A stretch of DNA of 64,000 bases. Origin: Serilophus lunatus. Taxonomy: Eukaryota; Chordata; Aves; Passeriformes; Eurylaimidae. Both the position numbers and the translations under genes were made by a program. This document shows, piece by piece, positions 37,576 through 48,976 of the stretch (position 1 is its first letter; the number at the start of each line of letters is the position of its first letter). The DNA lies in assembly GCA_013399895.1 (NCBI GenBank), contig VXBA01003137.1:1204463-1268462 (forward strand), written 5' to 3'. The notes under the pieces were generated by a model, which worked only from the letters and a program-made list of their open reading frames with translations, was not told the DNA's origin and searched no databases.

Positions 37576-38489
37576 GTCTTACCAGACGTAATTCTGATAG
37601 TCCTTCAATTTCAATGGAAGGCTGCAGTAACAAATCCAAAGGAAAAGTGGCATTTAAAAGATTTGTGCAGTCTTTGCACCTGTAAATATCAGCTGCAATT
37701 AATAAAAATGCGTCCAGTTGTATGCAAGTAATCTCAGCCTGAGATGTTCTACACAATTTTAAGTGTTTTTCTAAAAGCACAGACTTGAGTAATCAGTCAA
37801 GATGTGACAAAGTACCACGAAGCTTTAAGGATCTTTTTGTGTCCTTTCCATAACATAGATAATTTTAAAAATTATTATTAATGCAATATGTATTTGAATA
37901 ACAACATTGAAACTTCAGATTTTCTTTCAAGAGTTTAGGTAACAATAGGGTAATTTTTGATGCATTGCTTCATCACTTGAGTGTGAAGAAGTGTAATATC
38001 TGCTTGACATTCTGGGCGCAGCAGAACACCCACATCAGTGAGTTTGATTGTACTGAGTTAGCTTGTTTTCACTTGAAAGGTTACTAAGTTAGTAGAAAGT
38101 AAACTATACTGCTAAGTCTTCATATGCTGTTAAAAACACCCAACTGATGTAGTGTATTAGTGCAGGCTTATATTGTCAGGGAACTTTTTCATTTTTCTGT
38201 GTCTTCCTTGATTCTCCCCTCCCCCTTGATATCCTGTCCCCCCTCACTGCCTCATTATACCTCTCAGGAATGCAGAGCAAATTGGCTCAAATGAGTCTGA
38301 AAAATGAGTCCAAAAAGTCAGAATATAAAATACTAAGTATAAGCAGAAGAGGACTGATTTCACTTCTTTGAAGAGAAAGCAGAGCAGTCAGAAGACAGAA
38401 TGGAAAGAAAGAATGAAAAGTAAATTGAAAACAAGGAAGGAAGATAATAATAGCAAGTCTCAAGAAGTGGAGAAGGAACAAGGTGATAA

Positions 38490-39060
38490 ATGTGGAATTA
38501 TGAGAAAATATTTCCTGCAGAGTACTAATTGTGTGTTCTAATGCCTTGAACTGGCTCCTGCACTAACAACCTGTGACTCCTAGAACTGACAGACTGCAGG
38601 GGCTGGTACAGAAACAGTCACAGAAGTCTTGGACAGAGATGTACCATTCTCTCTGCAATACAGTTAAATGATGAACTGAGTAGCAAGGATAGAAGATGCA
38701 AACCTGAAGCTAGAAAGAATGCTGTCAGAAGCTGTGCCATCGTGTCAGGACACTGCACTAGCAGAATTACTGGCAAACAGACTGAGATCAAGTGTGCACA
38801 GCTGGAGAAGATGAGCTTTGGACTCCGTTCACTTGGGAGCTGTTGTGGATGTTGAAGTGCCGCCCACACACATGCATGAAGGAGGAGTACATCCAGCCCC
38901 ACCTCTTCCTTGCTTGTCATCAGCTGCTCAGGCTGCAAACACTTGGCCAGGAGCAAGTGCCGAAAGAGGGACTAACTGTTAGGAGGGTAGTGTTCTTGAA
39001 GGAAATAGTAACAAGTGTTGTTCTTCATCTATGGGTCGATGTTCGGATGTGAAATAAAGA
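38490..39060 (+). other. Unexplained GC-richer block ending in AATAAA signals
   Basis: About 570 bases within CEP170 intron 2 are less AT-rich than the flanks and end with two AATAAA hexamers (39052 and about 39069). The open frames on both strands (38618-38956 minus, 38792-39052 plus) match nothing I recognise. It could be a decayed transposable element or an exon of a non-coding transcript, or simply unique sequence. Confidence 0.25.
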
Positions 39061-39672
39061 ATTCATTAAATAAAGAGATATTGAAATGCTTAAGGAAGGA
39101 CTGAGAAAGTCAAAACTGGTGGGAATAGTAAATCAGAAACTGCTCAGACATTTAGTGAGGAGGCTATAAGTCATTGGTGCAGGAAATTGAGATCAAGGAG
39201 AAACAATTTAAATGCTTGTACACTATGGTTATGATCCCAGCTGTGTGACAAGAAATGGTGTGTTTTAGAGAGAACAGCAACACCCCAGAATCATAGTCAT
39301 GTTTTGAAAGATGCATGTATTTGAAGAGAGAGAGAAATAAAGGTGAAGTTGATGATGTTATCTCAAAAATCTGTTATATTTTTTAAAGTTAACTGGGGGG
39401 GAAAAATCCTTGGATAAGATATAGCTGAATCTGACTTAAAAGTTGTATTTGGGGAAGATTAAGAAAATAATTACTCTGAATTAGTTTTAGGATTCTGCAA
39501 TGGGCACCTAGAATTGGATTAGAGATTGACTTTTTTCATGTGTGGGACTAAGTTTTTTAATATAATTTGAATAAAGGTACTATATGGAAAGAAAAAAATA
39601 ATGCTGCTCTAGGAAACAACCATTAATGCTGTTTTCATCTGGTTTGGTTTTTTTTTTTAATATATCTTTTAG

Positions 39673-39762
39673 TCACGGAGTGTGGACAAGCAACATGCTG
39701 TACTTAACTATGATCCCTCTACGGATGAACACTTGGTGAAGGATTTGGGCAGCTTGAATGGG
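39673..39762 (+). CDS. CEP170: CEP170 coding exon, residues 36-65 (FHA core)
   Basis: Ninety bases, 30 codons, phase 0 at both ends. It encodes SRSVDKQHAVLNY...DLGSLNG and carries most of the FHA phosphopeptide-binding landmarks: Ser38, His43, Asp59 and the Asn64-Gly65 pair. The acceptor is TATCTTTTAG and the donor is GGG|GTGAGT. The FHA fold of CEP170 recognises phosphothreonine partners. All expected conserved residues in this exon are present, so the domain looks functional. Confidence 0.95.
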
Positions 39763-42700
39763 GTGAGTTAATATCAGAAATGGATAGCTCCCCATAGTCT
39801 TTTTTATGTTTGTTGTGAGATTCCTTCAAGCAATTACTGGTTGTACATAAGTATCTTTTTAATGCAAGATTGGAAATGAGGGAATACTCAGCAGGAAAAT
39901 AGAGTCTTGGCAGGGGTTTTCCCCTGCACATTTTTTTAAAGGCTGCAGTTAATTCCATTATTAAAAGGGCCATGGTGTTAGGAAAAAAGAAATTAGAGCA
40001 ATAAAAAGGAAAACATCATACTTCTGTAGTTCAGAATTGTAGAAAAAATCTTCAGTGTACTTTAAAAGACTCCAACATATTTCAATCTCTAAAATATCTG
40101 ATCCACAGAAGTATTTCATATACTATTATTTTTCTTGTAATATGATACAGAAAAAAAGATTAAACTACTTCATATGTGGGAAAAAAATTAAGTATGCAAT
40201 AACCATGTTGTACGTAAAGCTGTTTAACAAATTCTGTACTTGCACTTAGTTTTTCAGAATCATTTTTGCTAAAATATGTATGATTAATTTGTGTCTAGTA
40301 ATTGCAAAGTAATACAGGAAAAATCCCAAGTTAATAACTAAAGTAAAATTTCATGTGCCATTTTACACTTAAAGGCTTTTCTAGGAATTGTGTATACAGT
40401 AGTCTAGATAAGCATCACTTTTTATAAAAGTTTTTGACATAATAACTGTCATATTTTTTAGCCCTTTGGATACTTCTTTATGAGCTGTTTATTTGGACTT
40501 GATATATTAATTTTGTATATTTGGCTGTGTCATGAATGTATGTGGAATAAAATCATGAGTTTTTCTGTGATTGCTTACTTAAACTAATACTTAGAAAGCT
40601 ACTGGTGGCTTTGTCAAATGCTTAAAAAATAGATGAAGAAGAAATCTCAAGTTACTGCCTTTTCATCTTGAAGTGCATTTCAGAATAAAACTCCTGTCAG
40701 TATGTCCCTGTTAGCTTTTCTGTATTTTAAGGTAACTAACTCAGCCTTCCAAAGTCAGTCTCAACTCCATGTGAAACTACTGTAACCTGTAGGGCTATAT
40801 CCTTTGAACAGTTGTAGACATACAAGGACTTTATTCCTTAAATATTTAATACACCTCTGTATTTTCAAAGTCATTGCACAGTTTCAAGGCAGTGATGAAA
40901 AATAACTAAAGCACTTGAAAATTTTTCCTGAACCATTTGATTTTATTCCCTAATTCAGTAACTTCTATAGTCAGTAGGCATACCTTGACATTTTTGTTGC
41001 CTTGTCACAAAACTGGAATTTAAAAAATATGTGTTAAAAGGCCTTCATTCAGCCCCTTCTTTGCCTCTGATAAAGAGCTTTCAGTGATCTGATTCGTTTC
41101 ACTTGATCTGGTTCATTCCATTCTTAAGTTTGAGGTGAAGCTTCAGTTGCTCTAGAACTGTTTACTCAGAGACATCAAAGGAACTCTTTCTTCCCACAGT
41201 TTTGAGACAAGGAATATTAAATCTTAGGAGTTCAATCACTGCTTCTTGTCTCCGCTATGACTTTCTCACTATGCTTTTCTTACGTATCTCTACCTATCTG
41301 TTTTCAGGTTAAAAGAGAAAACACATTATTTCTGTAATACTGTACTTAATTGTGTGACAGAACAGAGTATGCAATGCCTCAGTTCCATGCAGTGAACTGC
41401 TAACTAGACTGCTAACTAGGCAACAATTCTTTTAGCCTGTGTGCAGTTTCCACTGAGCACAGCCATGTGCCTCTTGTAGTGCTTCAGCAGCTTCTACCCT
41501 TTCTTATTTTGGATACTTAATCAGAAGATAAGATTTTCTTAGTATACAGGACTACTCCATTCTTGGTGAAATGCACTTCAACTACTCAAGATAATTCAGA
41601 GTTTAAGGGGAGATGGCTACTACCAATGCTTCTGTTTTGAGTGTTATGGGTCCTAAATAATTTCACAAGCTGAACTGTTATTTCACCTGATGTCTTAATA
41701 CCTGAATATTCTTACATGTATGATTGATTGACGCTCGGTTCAGTGAGAAAGTTACAGCAATATTTATCCTGGACTTAGAGATTTAAGAGTCTTTGTCCTG
41801 GACATTTGGATTTGAAAATAAAAGTAAATCTTAATAAGGTTTATATTATGTAAAATTTTATTTCTGATAGTCTAGCATGACTCATTCTAGACAATCCTGT
41901 TTTTCTTCTATTTTATACAAAAAAGATGGAGTTTCTGTTTCCTGAAGAAAATGTGTGCAGTTGCTAAGATGTAATCTATTATTTCACTAGTGCCAAAACA
42001 ATTCTACTATGTTTTCTCCTTTGATTTATGAACTCAAAAATACACTAGAGGAATTATTAAACATCCATGGCCCTGTTGAATAACTTTCTCCTCAGAAGTA
42101 CTTGCAGGATACAAAGTCCTTTCACACTGATGTTTTGGGACTGGATTGTGAAAAGCTTGTCAAACTTTATGGAAACTTAAAGACAGTTAACTCCCACTAT
42201 TTGAAGAATAAAACTTTAGAAATCTTGTAAATATTATATAAAGATATGTATGGAGTGATTTAATGGGGGGAAAGGGTGAAAAGGATTCCTTATTTACATA
42301 GTAACTAGATTTTTTAAAGCTTTGTCTTGCATCCCAAAGCATATGGTGAGATTTTAAAGCTCTAGTGGCAAAGCAACTGAGACTTGGTTGTTGTCTGCCG
42401 TTGGTTCATTGGTCATGGGCATGTCAGTAGACTGCAGACACTGCCTTCAGAATTCTCTGAGTTGAGTATACTTCATGCACTCTGAAAGTTCTGAAACATG
42501 TATACATACATAGCACATACATACATGTCTGCAAGGTGGCCTAAATTTTGTTAGTTCACTAAAATTCAGATAGCTTTGAAGGTAGTCTTCACATGGGTTT
42601 TTGCCGTGGATTGTCAAAATGTTGAAGTGAAATAAATATGCATTAAACACTACTCAGTTTCATGCTTACAAACCAGTGGGTAGTTGTACCTTTTATATCC

Positions 42701-45141
42701 TATGGAAAATAAAACTTACCTATTTCTGTGAAGTAGGTAAGCAATCCTTTTATTAATGAAATAAACATTATTTTTCTTTAGAAAAAATAAAATTAAATAC
42801 TCTCTTACAGTTTTGGGGAAGGACATTGTTTCTGTCTTTCTGGACTTCATTTAATACTAGATTTGCATGAGAAGAAGCCATTCAAAGATTCAGATTCTTG
42901 GCTTATTTCAGCTGCTGCATTCTGTAGAAACATGAACATGTTTTTGTAGAATGCTTAAGTTGGAAGTAGGATGGTCCTGTGGAGTCATGATATTCTGAGT
43001 TCCCAAAACTGGGAACAAAACATATCAGTGGTACACATCTCAGAAAGGCACTTTGGATATTTAATCTCCGATCTGTAGTATTAAAATGTAGTTGTTGTGG
43101 AAAGCAGAAATGAACTGTGCAACTTATAAATATTTCATAAAATAGCACAGTCTCATACCAGCTAGTGCACAGTTATTTAATTTGCCTTCAATTTGCCCTA
43201 AATTAAAGCTTCATTTTGTATATTAAAATAAGATGAAGGAAGTAACTCTAAGAAACAAGAGTCTTATGACATATACCTGATTATTCATATTTCTTACAAG
43301 GAAGATACTTAATTCTTGTAAGTCCAGATGTTGCATTTTTTTTTCAAGTAGAAGAAGAGGGAAGATTTCAAGAAAGCCAGTAGAGAATGTTGGGGAGAGT
43401 AGCTTAGAGTGTAAATTGTAGCTTCTTAGTGCAGATCTGAATTGAGCCTTGAGGAACAGTTGAAGACAAAGTACTGTGCAGAAATTTTTTGTCAGCTCAC
43501 GTTGTGGAAAGATTCTTCAAGGATCTGTACCTCTGAAAGTATCTTAAATACTATGCACTGTTACATTTACTGTTTTGATTATGGAGGAGTTTTTTTGTAG
43601 CCTGGTATCCAGTTGCTTTAATTGAGAGTTTAATATTCTGTTGTGCTAGACAAAACTTGTCTTCACCGTTTTATGTTTCTCTATCACTGAGTGAACTCAT
43701 AAGATTGACGCAATACAGTTTTCTCTGAAGGTAACAAATTCAATTTAAGAAACAATATACTTTCACAGTAGCGCCTCAGCCTAATTTGGAGAGTACTAGG
43801 AGCAGTGGTATCATTCGGGATGAGCAGAGGGATCATTTTGGGAGCTGCTTTTGGAAGGTGACAGGTTCTGGGGGAAGTCTCTTAACTGAAGATTTCAGGA
43901 TCCCCTCCAACAGCAAAAGGGCAAATTGTGAGAAGAGCACTATTGGGTCTTGATGCCCACTCCTACCTTAACATGTTGTCATCCTTGATTTCTGATACCT
44001 GATGTCACCAAGTGCAATTTCAAGTGTTGCTGATGTTACCAAGCTGAGAAGTTTGCTTGGTGCTGACATCCTACCTTCCTAAACTGGCAAATCAGTCTTT
44101 TAAGATACAGGACAGTTCTGATGAAGGAATAAACCATTTTTTCCCTTGATCCTTACACAGGCTTCTCCCTGGTTTAGAGTTCTAGTAGGTGACTTTCTTC
44201 GAGTTTCTTTAGGGTTTGACAAGTCTTATTTCAAGCCCTATTTATGTTCAGTTATTTCTTTTTCCGACAGAGATGGAATTGTTTTCCAACTCTTCCAAAT
44301 TATATCTCTGAGATCCATTTTTACTTAAATGTGTGTTGTTTGTCTTTGCTGCCTCTGTAATTAGCCATTCTATGTCTCAGGTGTTCTCTTGAAATTTATA
44401 CCACCATGGTTTTGCAAATTCTCTGTTACTCTTCATTGATGTATTTAATCTGCACCTTGAGATCAGAGTGATTGTACTGCCTTGAAACAGGCAGTTTATA
44501 TGACTGGTGAAATTGGGCAAACCTTCAGGTATGTAAATCCTTCTCCAAATTACTGAAGGCTTATTTGATTTGCGCAGCTATGTTTCCAACAGTGATTTCA
44601 AGGTGAGGAGGATTACTTATTGTACAGTACCTGAATTTTCAAAAGGTATTGTCAAGACTATGAAATTTGCTCTGCTTTGCTGCTAGCTATTATAATAATG
44701 TTATTTCTGCTTACAAATGTTGTTATAGCTGTTCTTTCAAGAGTTGCAATATATTGAATTCTTATCACTGATTTTTTGGAGTTACTCAGATGCACTAACT
44801 TGGTCCATGTTTTCTTTAAGTCCTTTCACAATGACTAGAAATAAACTACCTGAGAACTCTCATATGCTAATTTGAGGGAACATTAATCAACAGTTTACTA
44901 AATATTGCTAACAAGATTAAACTTCTTAAGAACTTTACAAGGCTGCTATGGTATCAGCACCCTGTTTAGCAACTGGAATTTAACCTTTCTTTTGACATAT
45001 TTTGTGAGGCAGGTGGCAGTTTGAGCTTATAGTTTCTCAGTGGATCAGCAGTAGAAAATTTGTGGTGCTGAAAATGTTCTATGGTATTGTATTATCTTGG
45101 AATTTAACAGTATTTCTTTCTGTCCTCATTTATTTCTGTAG
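39763..45141 (+). other. CEP170: CEP170 intron 3
   Basis: A 5379-base AT-rich U2-type intron (GTGAGT donor, TTTCTGTAG acceptor). Apart from short microsatellite-like runs such as CATA units near 42498-42525, no element or coding exon was recognised. Confidence 0.9.
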
Positions 45142-45220
45142 ACATTTGTGAATGATGTGAGGATTCCAGAACAGACATACATCACTCTGAAGTTAGAAGA
45201 TAAGTTGAGATTTGGATATG
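45142..45220 (+). CDS. CEP170: CEP170 coding exon before the AT-AC intron
   Basis: Seventy-nine bases encode [20 protein letters not shown] and KLRFGY plus the first base of codon 92. It contains the last FHA landmark, Asn69 in FVND, and the late strands of the FHA sandwich. The acceptor is TTTCTGTAG. The exon ends TATG, followed directly by ATATCCTT instead of GT. Without splicing here, translation would add 21 unrelated residues after Asp92 and stop at 45286-45288. Confidence 0.93.
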
Positions 45221-45830
45221 ATATCCTTGCCATAAAATGCTGTGTTGGGACATGCTTTTCTTGTTACAAGTATGGTTGTGTTAAGTGATGCTACTTGAGG
45301 AGGATCTTTGAAATATTTTTTTCTCTCATTACTACAAAAACACGCAGATGAGAATACTGTACCTTGGTCTGGACTATTGATAAAGTATATTTCATTGTCT
45401 TTCACTGCCAGAAACCTCAGTTTTTCAATTACAATTTAAAATCTAATTTGTATCTTCTTTGTTGCGAAGAAATAGTAACTTTTTTAATAAGATAGAAATA
45501 CACAAATATTTGTATTGTGTACAATGCAAATATTGTAACTGTGTGTGAGTAGATTAGATTACAAGGAATTACTCAGCAAACTACTGAATAAAAAAAATAC
45601 TTGCATTGTTGCAACATTCAGGTATCCTTTCCATGTTCTGTTTACAAGTAGTAAATAATTTCATACTGCATTTGCTTTGATAAGTACAATAGTACATTGT
45701 AGTCCTGACAGTGACATATTTGTGAAAGCCATCACCTTTCCAATGGGAGAACAGTCTGCACAACTTGCTTTTCTTTAAAATCCTCCTGTGAATTCATGAG
45801 TTTTTCAGTATTTTCCTTATAATTTCCTAC
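45221..45830 (+). other. CEP170: U12-type AT-AC intron (CEP170 intron 4)
   Basis: A 610-base intron bounded by conserved coding sequence on both sides. The 5' end is ATATCCTTGCC, matching the U12 AT-AC donor consensus ATATCCTT in all eight bases. The 3' end is TTTCCTAC, with terminal AC. Eleven bases or so upstream stands TTCCTTATAA (45813-45822), which keeps the TTCCTT core of the U12 branch-site consensus TTCCTTRAY but not its last bases. Exact removal joins G to AT to give Asp92 and the expected FGYDTNLFTVV. No GT-AG choice gives that peptide. It should be removed by the minor spliceosome. Whether this intron is already catalogued in other vertebrates I cannot check. Confidence 0.9.
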
Positions 45831-45889
45831 ATACTAATCTGTTTACTGTTGTCAGGGGAGAGATGAGAGTCCCTGAAGAAGCACTTAAG
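45831..45889 (+). CDS. CEP170: CEP170 coding exon after the AT-AC intron
   Basis: Fifty-nine bases (the end of codon 92 to codon 111) encode the rest of Asp, then TNLFTVVRGEMRVPEEALK, finishing the FHA domain and starting its C-terminal linker. The exon is preceded by the AC of the U12-type intron and followed by a GTAACA donor. It is separated from the next exon by only 120 bases (45890-46009), an intron with a T-rich tract and ATATAG acceptor. Confidence 0.93.
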
Positions 45890-46009
45890 GTAACAATGTG
45901 CAGTTCCTGGCTGTTCTTCTGCCATTGTGTAGTTATTAGTAACACAGGGGAGGTTTTCACACTTTTTGAGGGTTTGTGTTTTTTTTTCCCTTTATTTAAC
46001 GTCATATAG

Positions 46010-46172
46010 CACGAAAAATTCACAAGCCAACTCCAGTTATCCCAAAAATCTTCAGAGGCAGAAGGATCGAAGCAAAGCAGCTCCAAAAGCTCAGAGACCA
46101 AGGTAACAGACTCCACAGCTGAAGTGCACCACAAAACTCCAGAAGCAGTGAAATCTGAAGAAAAATCAGTGG
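46010..46172 (+). CDS. CEP170: CEP170 coding exon, residues 112-166
   Basis: These 163 bases encode HEKFTSQLQLSQKSSE, then a Ser/Lys/Glu-rich stretch ending VKSEEKSV, leaving in phase 1. The segment follows the FHA domain and is low-complexity and probably disordered, with many Ser/Thr that could be phosphorylated. The first block agrees with human CEP170 (HEKFTIQLQLSQKSSE), and the rest is diverged in the way expected for a linker. Acceptor TATAG, donor G|GTAAGG. Confidence 0.93.
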
Positions 46173-46744
46173 GTAAGGTTCATTTTCTCAGCTGCAGAAG
46201 CACTAAGACTTGGAAAGGCTATTAATTTGCTTTGGTAGGATGCTTGTGGAATTCTGTAGAGAGTAAAAATTCCACATTTGTGAAATTTTAAACGCACTTC
46301 AAGCGTAAATGATAACTTTGGAATTGAATTTCTGCCTTTTACACATAAACTTTTAAAAAGAGACATTTAATCCTCATTTATAAGATTTTTGCATGTCTCT
46401 TTCCCAAAATCCCAAATTTACGACATTTGAGGCAGCACATTGCAATTTTTTGCAGTTTAACTGAAAGTATTTGTGTTGAAACAGTTTTTTACCACTACCA
46501 TTGTCAAATGCTCTCTTTTTTTTGCCTTGATAGGTTTGGTTTGTTTTTCTTTTTAAATGGGTAGGAGTTTTATTCGTTTGGTTTATAGTTACTAGCATTC
46601 ATTGTTAGATACATCGGGATAGAACCAAAGTGTTCTATTGTGGTTTAAAAGTTTGTAGATGCTCTAGCTTCAGTCTTGTTTCTCCCTCATCTTTCGTATT
46701 TATATGATGTGTCATAATGGTTCTGCTGTGGGTGTCTTAATTTC

Positions 46745-47210
46745 GTGTGGGTTGTACTGCTTCCAGCTCTGGGGCCCCCAGTCTACGAAGGGCTTGGACC
46801 TGTTGGAGTGAGACTGGAGGAGCACCACAGAGCTGATCAGAGGGCTGGAATAGACAGGTTGAAAGAGGTGGAGTTGTTCAGCTTAGAGAAGAAAATGCTT
46901 CAGGGAGACCTTATAGCAGCATTCCAGTACCTAAAGGGGGCTTATAAAAAAAGAGAAAGGCAGATAGTGATAAGACAAGGAGGAATGGTTTTAAACTGAG
47001 AGAGGAGAAATTTTGATGAGATGTTAGGAGGAAATACTTTACTGAGAGAATGGTGAAGCACTGGCACAGGTTGCTCAGAGAAACTGTGGATGCCCCATCC
47101 CTGGAAGTGTTCAAGGCCATATTGGATGGAGCTCTGAGCAACCTGATCTAATGAAAGGTGTTCCTGCCCGTGGCAGGTCCCTTTCAACCTAAACCATTCT
47201 CATTCTGTGA
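46745..47210 (+). mobile_element. CR1 LINE fragment, 3' UTR and end of ORF2
   Basis: About 466 bases of CR1 on the plus strand. In order they are 'CTTCCAGCTCTGGGGCCC', 'GACCTGTTGGAGTGAGACTG', 'CTGATCAGAGGGCTGGA', 'GAGACCTTATAGCAGCATTC', 'GGTGAAGCACTGGCACAGG', 'CTGGAAGTGTTCAAGGCC' and the tail CATTCTCATTCTGTGA. It is the best-preserved CR1 3' end in the window, 5'-truncated and non-coding. Confidence 0.93.
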
Positions 47211-47659
47211 TGAACTTCAGCATGAGGTTTGCTGAAATGCAGTGGAGATAACACTACCTGATTCCTTTTTCATTCTTGTGGTTATTTCCTTATCATGGAA
47301 CTGTCTAGGTCTGACTTCTTATGTCAAGACTGTACAGTTTTGTTTAGGTTTAGTCTATTTCTCTAGAAGACATACTTCAAAGAATTCTCTTCCCCACATG
47401 TAAGATTTCGTGATATAACTAATTAACCTCTTTGTTGGCTGATCTAGCATCCTGTTAAGAGTACGTAGAGTAGCACAGTGGGATTTTTTTTCCTCATCTT
47501 CTGTTTTTGTTTTCACTTTTCCAGAAATAACAATCAAACTTAATGATAGAAATTTATATTTGAGTGGAACTCCCAGAAGCTTTTTGGGAATTAATGATTC
47601 TCTCACTGTTGCTATATATATGCATGGCTGTTTAGTCTTGCTAATTCAGGGCACAGGCG

Positions 47660-47827
47660 TAGAACCATAAAGTGGTTTGGATTGGAGGGGATCTTAAAGA
47701 CCATTTACTTGCTTTTCTCTGCCATGGGCAGGGACACCTTTCACCAGACCAGATTGCTCAAAGCCCAGTCTAACCTGTCCTTGAACACTTTCACAGGTGG
47801 AACATCCACAACTTCTCTGGACAACAT
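47660..47827 (-). mobile_element. CR1 LINE fragment, 3' end
   Basis: The complement of the CR1 3' end: AGAACCATAAAGTGGTTTGG, 'GGATCTTAAAGACCATTTAC', 'CATGGGCAGGGACACCTTTC' and 'ACATCCACAACTTCTCTGGA'. It is opposite in orientation to the CR1 450 bases upstream. Confidence 0.9.
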
Positions 47828-48841
47828 CAAATTTTTAAAAACAATTTAAAAGCATAATGCTGTTCAAACAAGGAAGTACCTCATACCTTAAAACCATATT
47901 GAAACTTTTGACATGGCTATCTTTGGAATGCAAGTGTCTATAGCATTGAAAAAAATATTGAAATTCATAATAGTTAAAGTAACAGACAAGCTGCTGAGCT
48001 AGGTTTTTTTACTAACCTAGCTACTAGGCTAGGTTGTTTTTTTATATAAAGACTCTTTAAAGTATATCCATAACATCTTGTATGATCCTAGAATAGCTAA
48101 ATCTCTGTAGGGCTAAGTATTCTTCCAAGAGATCAAGTCAAACCTAATCCAGTTAATTTATCATCAAGGTAGAAATCTTCATTATATCAGTGAGTTTTTT
48201 CTTATTTAATCTTTGCATTTAAATATATTTAATCATGTGTATACATCCTATATCAGAAATAGCACTTTGAATTATACTAGAATTTAACTAAAACCTTTTA
48301 AAAAACTCAACCTTCAAAACTGGTTGTGTTCATTAATGTTTTTCACACAAGGTAACTTTCAGCACTGTGTAGTAGCTGTCAGCAATTTGGTACCTTGGCA
48401 GCATTGCAAAATTTGATCAGTTTTTCATGCAATGAGTTCAGATTTCATTGAAAGGTCAATGTAGGCAAGAATGAGAATCTTCTCACAGAATTAGCAGAAA
48501 CTGCTTTTAGGAATGTACTGCTATCCTGATGTCTTCAAACTGAAAGAAGAAATAATGTTTACAGATATATCAGGGTAACAATAAGAGATATCAGCTGCCT
48601 TTGTGCAAACATTTGTGCCAGAAGTTTTGATTAGGTCATTAGTAAGCTTTTATATTTAGAACCCAGATCAGTTATCCAGCCTCCAAGTTTGTTTTTGTAT
48701 TTAGGCAAATGCATGCAGGCATTTCACTTCAGCTTCCAGGTGAAATGATCCAAGCAAATTAATTTCTCTTCGTGTTACTTTAACCTACATATCACAACTA
48801 AACAGAAGAGTAATTTCCTCTACTTTGGGCTAATTTTGTAG

Positions 48842-48976
48842 ATCTTTCTGCCATGCCTCGTGGGACACCCTTGTATGGACAGCCAGCCTGGTGGGGTGAC
48901 GAGGAAGCTGATGAAAAAAGTGGTTGTAAGACAGATAGCAAGCATGAAGAAAAAGTGCATGAGACAGGGGCTTCAG
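48842..48976 (+). CDS. CEP170: CEP170 coding exon, residues 166-211
   Basis: These 135 bases encode (D)LSAMPRGTPLYGQPAWWGDE, then an acidic/lysine-rich tail ending HETGAS, leaving in phase 1. The MPRGTPLYGQP-WWGD block is strongly conserved in CEP170 and is the firmest anchor here. The tail varies. The acceptor is TTTTGTAG and the donor is TCAG|GTAAGG. Confidence 0.94.

Larger units (their letters stand above)
34854..39672 (+). other. CEP170: CEP170 intron 2
   Basis: A 4819-base AT-rich U2-type intron (GTAATT donor, TTTTAG acceptor). It holds a minus-strand CR1 end, an LTR relic, and a somewhat GC-richer unexplained block at about 38490-39060. Confidence 0.9.
46173..48841 (+). other. CEP170: CEP170 intron 6
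   Basis: A 2669-base U2-type intron with a GTAAGG donor and TTTTGTAG acceptor. It carries two CR1 3' ends in opposite orientations and a small inverted repeat at 48014-48035. Confidence 0.92.

Noticed and set aside
45221..45288. Read-through of exon end into ATATCCTT as ordinary coding sequence
   Set aside because: It gives non-conserved residues and a stop at 45286, whereas AT-AC splicing restores the conserved FHA sequence.
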